20,159 nt of DNA from positions 8,680 through 28,838 of the forward strand of contig KN893962.1 in NCBI GenBank assembly GCA_000934455.1. The letters are read 5' to 3'. The DNA is from Apostichopus parvimensis. Lineage: Eukaryota; Echinodermata; Holothuroidea; Aspidochirotida; Stichopodidae. A model generated the notes under the pieces. That model was not told the origin of the DNA. It searched no databases and saw only the letters and a list, made by a program, of their open reading frames with translations. Both the position numbers and the translations under genes were made by a program. How positions within the stretch are numbered: position 1 is the first letter of the stretch; every line of letters begins with the position of its first letter. Shown here piece after piece: positions 1-8,330 of the stretch.

Positions 1-1042
1 AAAAAAACCTTGGTTTGCAAAGGGAAATTATTCAGAGTGATTCAAACTATATTCATTACTGTTCATTTTAATACCTCATTAGAAAATTTTTCCAAAACTA
101 TTAAAACAAAGACAGCAAACTCAAACTCTTATTTAAATATACAACAACAAAACTGTGATGAAAGATGTGAAATGTAGTATTGTGCCGATAATCGTTTGTG
201 ATATTGGTATCGGCCGATATTAGCGATATCCAATGCATATCCGTATCAGTAAATTAGCGGCAAACCAACATTTTTTTCTTCACAACAGAGCCACTTCTTG
301 TTACTTGCGATGTTTTATTTATCTGTTCTAAAAAAAAAATTCTTTAGCTTCAGTTTTGATTGTGATTAATAGCCAGTGGTCAATATACCGATCAGCTGGT
401 CAAAGAAACAAGACGCAATTTCTGGAAAATATTTACCAATAACGATCTGTAAACAGACCAACCAGTCAGGCCACTTGACTTGGCCATGTGAAATCAGACT
501 TGCTTTAGTCGATTTAAGTTACAAACAAGTCGTTCATGGAACTACTCAAAATTATCCAAAAATTCTATTGTTTCATCACTTCATGGATCTCTCATGAGCA
601 AAAAAAGGAACAGTTTAATCCCACAAACAAAATTTCACATGGAAAGAGTAAGAAACAAAGTCGCTGTCAAAATCTGAAAAGTTTGACAACATCTGGAGCT
701 CCATAAACCTCACAAACACAGTGATGTGTGTGAGCACCAAAGATGAAGGAAAACAATCCAATGTGCATTTCTGACATCACACCTGTTGGCTTCAAGTGCA
801 TTTTTGGTGCAAATGGTTTCAAATATCACCATTTAGTGTCTCAAAAATGGTACAAAGGAATTGAATGCAAATTTTAGCAACTATGCTTAGATGTTCCTCT
901 TTTGACAGTCAAAAATAAAGAAAAAAATTTCCTCTTGACTATCCTTTTCAAGTGAGAGGGGAAGAGAGACTAGGTGTAGTAAAGTAGGACACTGAGGGGG
1001 GTGCATAATGTTTTGTGCTGTTCAGCTTCACCAATAACTTAC
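1..1042 (-). other. Start of the next RFX intron; no coding sequence recognised
   Basis: This stretch follows the donor of the 1043-1165 exon. I looked on the minus strand for the second half of the RFX winged helix and did not find it. Only the TATCGGCCGATA repeat near 180-262 stands out. An open stretch at 376-597 on the plus strand shows no recognisable domain. Confidence 0.6.
182..262. repeat. TATCGGCCGATA-type dispersed repeat fragment
   Basis: This segment contains a perfect 12-bp palindrome TATCGGCCGATA at 208-219, with related words around it: GCCGATAATCG at 185-195, GCGATATCCAAT and CATATCCGTATC downstream. Clusters of TATCGG/CCGATA words are typical of old hAT-like transposon relics in animal genomes. 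That link rests on recalled pattern, and no termini or target duplication are visible here. Confidence 0.35.
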
Positions 1043-1165
1043 TTGTATTCTTCATACACATCCTGCTTGGGCATAGATGTGTCTGGGCTCTCTTCAAGGT
1101 GGCTGCAGATCCAGTTATACGCTTTTGTGTGTTCTTCCCTGTTGGAGTTTGGCCCTGATGGTGAG
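1043..1165 (-). CDS. RFX5/7: RFX5/RFX7-type transcription factor, exon with the first half of the winged-helix DNA-binding domain
   Basis: Internal coding exon of 123 bp. The acceptor is TTTCTCTTGCAG and the donor a strong GTAAGT (minus-strand image of ACTTAC at 1037-1042). One leading base completes a Ser codon from the previous exon. Then come 40 codons and two trailing bases (AA, probably Lys). The translation begins SPSGPNSNREEHTK and continues AYNWICSHLEESPDTSMPK, then QDVYEEY. The pattern A-Y-x-W-[IV]-x-x-x-LEE-x-x-[DE]-T-x-[LM]-PKQ-x-VY-[DE]-x-Y is the start of the RFX winged helix. It fits RFX5/RFX7 (LPKQ-x-VYD) better than RFX1-4 or RFX6 (LPR-x-x-LY-x-HY). The recognition half (RRLG...SKYCY) should follow in the next exon, below position 1. 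RFX proteins bind X-box DNA in the nucleus. The family call is firm; the choice between RFX5 and RFX7 cannot be made, and invertebrates may have one co-orthologue. Confidence 0.9.
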
Positions 1166-1168
1166 CTG

Positions 1169-2832
1169 CAAGAGAAAAATTGAACAGATCATTACAAAGA
1201 GTCACAAAGAATCAAATAAATTTCATTTTCATTTTTAAAATTTTTTTTCCATTTATTTATTTCCAGTATAAATATAAATATTTATCAACAGGACATCAAA
1301 AGTGAGTAAACATGTAATAATAAAATATGATTTTAAAATGTTAGTGTACAAAAGTGCAGCCGTCTACAATAAATTATCCAGATTACCATTTTGTAAATAA
1401 ATAGCAGCACGATAAATAAAACTATTTCTATTCACATTAATTCTGAATTTTGGTGTTATTGCTTATAATTTCACATAATTTAGTGCACAATCTCACTCAG
1501 TAATGACACCATGACAACTGCACCCCAAAAAAATTATGGGATAGGATTGTTACATACTGCGATATATTGAGCTTCTCTCTTTTTAACAAAACCACATTCT
1601 CATCTACTCGGTCCATGGTCCTGGTAATTCTGATAACGTCAGAATGGCCTAGTGGGATACATGTATGCCAGCTGCACAAATGCACACAGATTTGCATAAG
1701 GGTTGCTCAAGGGATATTTACATATTGTCACTATGTACAAAATGTACGTGATTGTTTCTAACTATGCACAAAGCTGATGATGTTCCACACTTTAGTGAGT
1801 TACCAAAGAAACCTAAACTGACCTCCTGCTTTGCACACACGTCGTTTTATAATCACTTACACATTGTGTTTGTAGTAAATCATTGCAGATGAATGTGCTC
1901 ATAACTGTCACAAAAACCTGTACCAAAAGGTTGCATCGCCCTGTAAATATGTTGATTAAACATTACAGGAGTACATATAAACTCTAAATGGCAGATAAAA
2001 CATGTATGAGTGCCATTTATAATTTACTGACATTGCACAAGTATATTTTTTACTTCTTTATTGGCTTTTAATATCTTACTGGTTCCTTCACTCGAGAAAT
2101 AATTTTTTTACAATGCCATGGAAACGGTTCAACATATAATTAGTCACTTATGGCACCTTGTTGGGCAAACTTTGGACTTTTGCCAGCAAAATGGAAAACA
2201 ACAGATGGAAAAATTAGTTGGCATAAATAATGAACTTTCCAGGCCTTAGGGTAAAGAAAAGAACTTTTGTTTGATTTTATATATTCATAGATAGACCTTC
2301 ACCTTTGCTTAGATCCCCAACTTGAAAACAAACCAGTCAATATTATCAATGCAAACTTCTTATAAATCTCCATTCTTCCAAATATTTCTCACAATTCTTA
2401 CAGAAACCTTTTCCCCACAAATGGAAATTATAGGTCATTCCATAATGAGAGTACCAAAGAAGTCAACTGAGTGACTCACACACTAAGTTTCTATAGACAT
2501 GTCTACATGGCAGGTGCAGTATGAACATGTCATAATATGTTTTGGTTGAATAACTATAGATTGAATAACACTAGGATTACAATGGAAAACTATCAAACAA
2601 TGCACAAAAGAAATGAAAAGAAAGAAAAAAGAGATGTGAAAATCACACATCCTTTCTTTATTTTTTTTCTTAGGGAGGGGGGAAGGTGGTGTGGGGGCGA
2701 GGTGATGAGCTTCCAAATAGATCCAGCCCACCCCGATTCTCTAATAAACACCATCCTTCAGATGTTTGTCATTTCTTTCACACCCAAAAATGGTCCTCAA
2801 ACACTCGGTAGATAAAAATCACAATGTATTAG
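1169..2832. other. Intron segment, AT-rich, with no supported gene
   Basis: Ordinary AT-rich intronic sequence. At 2600-2700 a purine-rich run is followed by a pyrimidine run and then a G-rich block (2673-2698: GGG, GGGGGG, GG, GG, GGGGG tracts). The G-rich block lies on the plus strand, antisense to the gene. No protein or RNA family was recognised. Confidence 0.5.
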
Positions 2833-2847
2833 CAGTGTGTAAATTTA

Positions 2848-2950
2848 GCGGTCGTCCGGTCGTCCGAGACGACCAAATTACCTGCCGGGCAACCAAAACT
2901 TGTCAAATCGTGAATTACTGGTTGCCCGGCGGACAACCAAAAACTTTCGA
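2848..2950. repeat. Left subterminal hairpin module of the 2.3-kb element
   Basis: Contains GGTCGTCC...GACGACC and then a perfect 12-bp inverted repeat: GCCGGGCAACCA at 2884-2895 and TGGTTGCCCGGC at 2919-2930, with a 23-nt loop. GGACAACCA follows at 2931-2939. The same order of words occurs at 5067-5126, aligned in direct orientation. Confidence 0.75.
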
Positions 2951-3190
2951 AAAGGCTGGTTAATGTTCCGTGAAACAAACGGAAAAAGACACGGAAACAA
3001 GCGTGAAACCAAAAACGTAAAATTACATTTCACATAAGAAGAAACTCATTCCAAACTCCACCTTCATCTAGTAAATAATATACGTAGAACGCACGTTCTA
3101 TTAGCCTGAGGAAGGCCAAGCCCTCACATTGACAAGGACCACTCAGTTCAAGATTCATGGTATTTTCTGTTCCGTCCGTTTGTCAACAAA

Positions 3191-3236
3191 GGCCAATCAG
3201 AGTTCAGGTTTACCCCCACGGGCAAAGACCCCGCCC
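3191..3236 (+). promoter_or_regulatory. CCAAT-box and GC-box pair inside the 2.3-kb element
   Basis: GGCCAATCAG at 3191-3200 is a good CCAAT (NF-Y type) box. CCCCGCCC at 3229-3236 is a GC box (Sp1/KLF type). The two are about 35 bp apart in a locally CpG-richer part of the element. No TATA box or clear coding exon follows on either strand, so this may be a relic of a transposon promoter or chance. Confidence 0.3.
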
Positions 3237-3334
3237 ATCCACCACACTGCTACGTGCACACTATACAATATAGTAAACATTTGGCCAGTACTATGACGCA
3301 CTGAAAATCAGTAGAGAAATTACCAATTGTGTAC

Positions 3335-3379
3335 GAAAAGTAAGATGGTACACCTTTCAAAGTTTACGAAAGATCGAGC
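3335..3379. repeat. 45-bp direct repeat, copy 1
   Basis: Matches 3530-3574 at 43 of 45 positions, containing TGGTACACCTTTCAAA and TTTACGAAAGATCGAGC. Period 195 bp. Confidence 0.9.
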
Positions 3380-3394
3380 GGGAAATCCAGTATG

Positions 3395-3529
3395 GCTGGA
3401 GAAAAAATATCGGGACAAAAAATAGAGAAAAAAAACGGGACGAAAAATAATAAAAAAACACGAAGGAAAAAAAGTACATCTGTAAAAAACAAAAAGGAAA
3501 ATTTCCGGAGAAAAGTTTCAGAAACAAAA
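3395..3529 (+). repeat. Purine-rich tract between the direct repeats
   Basis: Almost entirely A and G on the plus strand, with scattered CGGGAC/CGGAG words and few pyrimidines. It reads as a long polypyrimidine tract on the minus strand. Open frames here are low-complexity Phe-rich artefacts. Confidence 0.7.
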
Positions 3530-3574
3530 GAAAAGTAAGTTGGTACACCTTTCAAAATTTACGAAAGATCGAGC
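3530..3574. repeat. 45-bp direct repeat, copy 2
   Basis: Second copy of the 3335-3379 repeat, differing at two positions. It is followed by AAAAACTTTCGAAA, a 14-mer also found just after the left terminal module (near 2940-2953), which ties this block to the element. Confidence 0.9.
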
Positions 3575-4621
3575 AAAAAACTTTCGAAATATTCACGCGA
3601 AACTGGCATATTGTGCTAAATGCAACTAATATCATGTAAACAAGGCTCTAGCACACCCATTTATGAATAAACCGTAAGACCACATCTGGTGTTAAGCGGG
3701 GGGAAAAGAAAGTATTTTCTAGAATTTCCAAAAATACGGAAAAAATATTATCCTACCATAGTTAAGTGTATAGCAAATAGCCTAACCACCTCGTCGGTTA
3801 CGGATCTCACGTAACTACAAAAACACAACTAATTGTATATTGCGAAGTTAACGTTTCTACAAAAACATGGAAACAATATTAAGCATTTAGTTAATCATGC
3901 CAAGTGGCCTAAAACATGTGATTACAAGGTTTACTTTCATAAAGATGGCCATAGCTACTGTAGGGACCTTGATATCGTGCTATGCGTGTATGGTATGGAC
4001 TGTGCCTCGTGTATCATGGGGAATATATTGTATTGTTCATGCGGAGGAGTCAGTTGGCTTGAGGTGTGTTTTACTTACCTTACTGTTACGGGGATATTTT
4101 ACCTACTTTTCTTGAACGTCTAAGATAATAATTCGCATAACTTTACCGATCCTTTACTGACTGACCTAATTAATTCTAGTCCATGAAACGTTCCTTGGAA
4201 ACGTGCCAAAAATATTAACAAACAGGTGTTAAGACAGGGGATGAGCTCACAGTTGTTTGGCAAGATACCTGGGAAAATTCATCACATGTAGCCTACCGTA
4301 GTATTTAAGTAGGGTTAAACACTGCAGTTGTAAATTGATGAACGTATAGTGCAAGCTATTCATTGTTAGGCAGTCTAGAAACGGGGCTTTGCCGAATGTT
4401 GTTTGTTTCATATTATCGGAAGTTTTGTAAGTTAAACTTTTTAAAGATTGCAAGACAGATTAAATCTTTTTTCATTTTATAACATAGTATAGCTACTCTA
4501 ACTTGTCATTTTAAAATTTTCATCAGTTTCGTAACAATTTAAATTCAAAAAGGTGTCAGTATTTTGCATCCTCAGCTGCGAATTTTTTATCGCCAGACAC
4601 GCAAAAATACCAAAATTTTCC

Positions 4622-4752
4622 GGGGGCCTTCGCCCCCTGGACCCCCACAAGGGGTTCCACCCCTTGACCCCATCGGGGAACTTAGACGGGCCCCTGGACC
4701 CCACGCCATTATGCTCGCACGCTACGCGTGCTCGTTGTGTTCGCTGCGCGAA
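4622..4752. repeat. CpG-rich array of short perfect hairpins
   Basis: Four tight inverted repeats lie in 130 bp: GGGGGC (4622-4627) with GCCCCC (4632-4637), loop 4; CAAGGGGT (4648-4655) with ACCCCTTG (4659-4666), loop 3; GCACGC (4717-4722) with GCGTGC (4726-4731), loop 3; TTCGC (4740-4744) with GCGAA (4748-4752), loop 3. This GC- and CpG-rich block contrasts sharply with its surroundings. Similar GGGGGC-TTCG-GCCCCC blocks are familiar from transposon interiors in animal genomes (recalled pattern). Confidence 0.7.
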
Positions 4753-5062
4753 CTACGGCGAGAAATCGGCAGTGTGTTCGCGGGAAATTGAACAAGGTTT
4801 TCCAACACTGGTTATTTATTTATTTTCAAGGGAACAGTTCATAACAAACTCAGATATTCTCTTTGAATGTCCCCTCCATATATCTCTCTTTCTCCGTCCA
4901 CTGTGTTACCTAACTTGCCAAGTTCCCTGTCTTCAATATGGGGCTCTAAGTTAGAAGATGTTGTAAATAAAGTGATGAAGTTGAATGAAATGTATCTTCT
5001 CCTTATTGGAGTTCTTTTGGCCATCCCAAAAACATATAACCTACTTTACATGTTTCCACTAC

Positions 5063-5126
5063 AGGACGACCAAAATTTCAGCAGGACAACCAAAAATTGG
5101 GGAGCTGGTTGTCCTGGGGACAACCA
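5063..5126. repeat. Right subterminal hairpin module of the 2.3-kb element
   Basis: Contains GGACGACCA, then CAGGACAACCA (5082-5092) and its perfect 11-bp complement TGGTTGTCCTG (5106-5116). A second overlapping hairpin is TGGTTGTCC (5106-5114) with GGACAACCA (5118-5126) around a 3-nt TGG loop. The two hairpins are mutually exclusive. Confidence 0.75.
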
Positions 5127-5259
5127 CTTGAAATTTCTTAAATTTATACACTGATTAGACTCCATGGTAACTCTCAGCATTCCAGGTACAGTAGACACCC
5201 TTCATATATCAGATGACAAATACAGTGGCACATGCACACTTTATCAGCAGCATATAGTA

Positions 5260-5282
5260 TGTACTGTACAATGTACAGTACA
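5260..5282. repeat. 23-bp near-perfect palindrome
   Basis: TGTACTGTACA (5260-5270) and TGTACAGTACA (5272-5282) are perfect 11-bp inverted arms around a single base, 107 bp outside the right end of the 2.3-kb element. No function assigned. Confidence 0.85.
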
Positions 5283-6157
5283 GTAGATGATAAACACCAT
5301 TTTGAGCCAAATTTAGTAAATAATTTCAATGCTACTAATATATGTTATGATCCCACCACAATATATGTGCATTAGCTTGACTAGCATAGCATTCATTTCC
5401 ATATAAAGTTGAAGAAGTGACAAATTTCGGGACAACCATCAGTTTGCCTTTTACATATGATTAATACTAATTTATGAAATCTGTTTTACAACAAAATACT
5501 GAGAATGGGATGGATTCATTTATTACTTGCTCATTATAAGCCTTCACTTCATAAAGAAAACTGAAAAGGGTATCTTAGTTGATCAATTATAATCATGTTT
5601 TGAGTAATACTTTAGGATTTGGCAAAACTGATATGAGAACATTTGACAGTAACAGTAACAAAAACCAAGCATTTCAAGCCTTAGTACCCTGGATGAAAAA
5701 TAAATTAATAATTTACTGTGTACTTGATTTGATTAATCTACCCAATTTTCTTCAAAAACTGTCCTGAATGTTTACATTTGAGGTTCAAATAATGTTCATC
5801 ACATTTCTGGAAAACGAAACTTAGGTATTAACTTTTTTCTATGAAGTCGATTGGGCATGCATTAATGATCTAATGCTAGTATTGGTTTGCTGAAGAGGAA
5901 GGAGCTCGTATATTGGGTATAGCTATTGTTAATAACAGTACAAATTATTGTGCTAAAAAATGAGATATAATTAATTTTTTTTAAGTAATAATTACAATGC
6001 TTGATTATGATATAGAATTATCACAACTATCATACCACCTTAGAAAAGCATTATCATAGGGAGTTACATGATCTGTGACATCTCTTTTATTCCACAGTGT
6101 TTGTGCCCACCTGACAACAATATGGACACATGAAATGTGAAAAATGTTCATACATGA
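5283..6157. other. AT-rich intron segment; nothing recognised
   Basis: CpG-poor intronic sequence. One isolated GGGACAACCA word (5429-5438), the same as the element's subterminal words, lies outside the element and may be a stray relic. No ORF or RNA gene is supported. Confidence 0.5.
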
Positions 6158-6520
6158 TATAATAATAATAATAAACGCAAATTTATATAGCGCTAATATA
6201 CAGAGGAAAACCAATGCTCAATGGCGCTAGTGCTCGGGGAAGGCAGCCAAAAATAGATAAGTTTTGAGTCTGTTTTTGAAAATGTTAACGTTGGGTGCCG
6301 ACTTGATGTGCAGTGGAAGTGAGTTCCAAAGAGTAGGAGTGGCATTAGAAAACGATCTTTGACCAAATGACTTGAGCTTCCACTTAGGTACATGGAGCAG
6401 TAGCTGATTTGAGGTTAGGAGAGAGCGGGTGGTGGTCTTCCGACTGATGATGCTACTCATGTATTCTGGTGCTAATCCATGCAGGGCTTTATATATATAA
6501 TTTGTTATCCTATTTGTGGT
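6158..6520 (-). mobile_element. 5'-truncated non-LTR retrotransposon (CR1/L2-like LINE) 3' end
   Basis: On the minus strand this runs from the C-terminus of a LINE reverse-transcriptase protein through a short 3' UTR to a microsatellite tail. The UTR contains GCGCTATATAAATTTGCG and ends in (ATT)n at 6158-6173. Paired TAGCGC/GCGCTA words (6188-6195 and around 6223-6230) could form a tail stem-loop. Severe 5' truncation and a simple-repeat tail are the usual form of dead CR1/L2-type copies. The upstream limit is taken from the loss of reading frame near 6521. No target duplication was identified. Confidence 0.8.
6227..6520 (-). pseudogene. LINE reverse-transcriptase C-terminal fragment
   Basis: An open frame of about 97 codons ends at a TAG (6227-6229); upstream it is closed by a stop at 6521-6523. 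It begins TNRITNYIYKALHGLAPEYM and later has VPKWKLKSFGQRSFSNA, TLWNSLPLHI and IFKNRLKTYLF. The YKALHGLAPEY, R-x-FS-x-A-P-x-LWNSLP and FK-x-x-LKTYLF motifs are hallmarks of the C-terminal end of CR1/Jockey/L2-clade LINE polymerases, past the catalytic core. The catalytic residues are absent because the copy is truncated. The frame is intact over what remains, so it is probably not very old. Confidence 0.85.
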
Positions 6521-7062
6521 TCACTTATTTTCTAATATTGCTAGAATTGAAAACTGTGGTGTGTTTGAAGTTGATTTTTACAGCAGGCTTTCTAAGAGCT
6601 GCAAATTGATGTTCAAAGAACATTTTCAGTATGAATATGATGGAGCCAACTGTTTGCTCAAAATTTTCAATTTCTTTGGAATATGAGTAAACAATTATTA
6701 TCATTCAATATTGCTAAATTTGTCTTCAGAAGTTATGTCATGCAGTTGTGCCATTGATTGAATCTTTGGCAGATTTATAATCTCGAGCAAGAAAGGGAAT
6801 TTATAGAGCACTCTGTGCTTTTGAAGCATTTAGCATTCTTTTTTTTAAAACGGTACAGCGGCTGATTTTACTACGATATGTGAATGGATTGATCCCTAGC
6901 TCCCCCATGATATGATCAAACCTTGCAAAAAAACGTTTGTAGCGGTTTCCCAAATATTTGCTGGTTTGGGGACTGAGCCAAGGTATTAACAGGTCTCCCA
7001 GTCAACATTTATCCTATTTCCTAACTACCTAGACTGCATGGCTGGAATGTTATAGCACTGTG
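6521..7062. other. Intron segment with no supported feature
   Basis: AT-rich, with no motif, repeat or reading frame that I can support. Confidence 0.5.
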
Positions 7063-7111
7063 CCCCCACTTCATGGCTCCCCCACTTCATGCCCCACTCC
7101 CCCACTTCATG
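7063..7111. repeat. Three copies of CCCCCACTTCATG
   Basis: Perfect 13-mers start at 7063, 7079 and 7099, with unequal spacers (3 and 7 bases). The minus (gene-sense) strand therefore carries several G-runs of 4-5, with loops a little too long for a strict G-quadruplex. Confidence 0.9.
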
Positions 7112-7344
7112 GGCGCCATCAACTTCCTATTCCTTACGAATCTACCATTCAATGAAGCAACTGTGTATTTTCAAGCTCTTGATTTTTTGTTTTTGTTCAA
7201 GTTGCTACTGGATGACATTTCAGCAGTTTTCAAATTCAAAGTTGTGAGGCTTACATGTTTTATTTTGCACTTATGTAAAGCTTCTGGATGTTACCAGGTT
7301 ACCAAACTGGTGGGGCAATGCAAAGACATTTTCAGCTCCATACG

Positions 7345-7375
7345 TGAGAGAGAGAGAAAGAGAGAGTGAGTGAGT
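7345..7375. repeat. (GA)n/(GAGT)n microsatellite
   Basis: GTGAGAGAGAGAGAAAGAGA, then GTGAGTGAGTG. A simple repeat. Confidence 0.9.
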
Positions 7376-7987
7376 GCACGGCATGTTTGATACAGAGCTT
7401 CACAATTAAAAAACAAGAAGTAGAATTCACTGTGGTTTTTTTATTTTCTTAACTTTCTTTTTTCTTTCTTTATTTTTATGATAAAAATGCTACTGACCAA
7501 AATGCCACTGACAATGATGAAGAGTCAATGACTCTTGGAACACTGAAAGCCATTCCAACATGTAACTAGTGACCATAGCCTTGTTGACATATAACCTCTG
7601 CCTAGTATCTATCAGTTAATAGTTCAACAGTGCAAAATTGCTTCAAAGATGAAATTTAAACTTGTAATTTGACTCACAGAGAAAGCTAAAAGCAAACTTG
7701 ACCAAAACCTGATGGAACTCAATCCTGCAGGGCAATCTGCTTCCTAACCAGCATATAAAATAACATGGATGGCTTACAGGTTCCAAATGCAACCTATCAT
7801 ATATACAAATGTACGGTGAAATGATGGTTTCAGTTCTGAGAAAACTCTAGCAGTGAATTCACCTCTCTAATAATAAGCATATTGATAAAAATACAAGGGA
7901 TGGCCAGTGAACTCTATATAACCCTACTAACATGTGTAGTAGTAATAGTAGTATGGAACAACAGATGATTAATATCACTGTGATATC
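7376..7987. other. Intron segment with no supported feature
   Basis: Pyrimidine-rich patch near 7436-7478; otherwise unremarkable. Confidence 0.5.
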
Positions 7988-8020
7988 CACACACACACAC
8001 ACACACACGCACGCACACGC
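7988..8020. repeat. (CA)n microsatellite with CGCA interruptions
   Basis: About ten CA units followed by CGCACGCACACGC. Cys/Val-rich open frames on the minus strand here are products of the repeat. Confidence 0.95.
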
Positions 8021-8307
8021 AAACGATAAACATAACAACTCCATCAATACAAAGACAGGTTGCATTCTGTATGAGCCTGTGAAGCAGCAGGTGAAAATTT
8101 ACAATCGGTAAGAAAATTGGACAAATAAACATGAAACGTTATGAGAGTAGTTCACATTGTGTGTTAGAATATTATACGATTAGCAAAATTTAGCTCATCT
8201 TTCAGGAACGAGAGAAGCATTAACTGAATGACTATTTGTATACATGTATCCATATTACGTTGTGTGCAAATTCAAGACTGGTGTTTTACAATTAGCATGC
8301 GAAGAAA

Positions 8308-8330
8308 TTATTTTATTTTATTTTATTATT
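8308..8330. repeat. (TTTTA)n short repeat
   Basis: Three to four TTTTA units in a TA-rich patch. Confidence 0.8.

Larger units (their letters stand above)
2833..5153. mobile_element. Candidate 2.3-kb non-autonomous DNA transposon with CAGTG...CACTG termini and ATTAG flanks
   Basis: The left end CAGTGTGTAAATTTA (2833-2847) is the inverted complement, at 14 of 15 positions, of the right end TAAATTTATACACTG (5139-5153). ATTAG lies directly outside both ends (2828-2832 and 5154-5158), as expected of a 5-bp target-site duplication. Just inside each end is a related module of GGACAACC/GGTTGTCC words forming hairpins. CpG dinucleotides become visibly denser from about 2848 to 4790 than in the surrounding intron, which suggests a later insertion. 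CAG/CTG termini fit hAT-like elements; most hATs make 8-bp duplications, with 5-bp groups described, and Transib elements also make 5-bp ones. No transposase was recognised, so it looks non-autonomous or emptied. The alternative is two broken copies of a small repeat that happen to lie 2.3 kb apart. Confidence 0.6.

Noticed and set aside
3357-3555. Phe-rich minus-strand open frames resembling a membrane protein
   Set aside because: Translation of the purine-rich tract; low complexity, no start context or splice sites.
4867-5154. Plus-strand open frame inside the 2.3-kb element as a transposase remnant
   Set aside because: No transposase motif was recognised, and its last third is the terminal hairpin module.
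7859-8132. Minus-strand open frames rich in Cys and Val
   Set aside because: Produced by translation of the (CA)n microsatellite.
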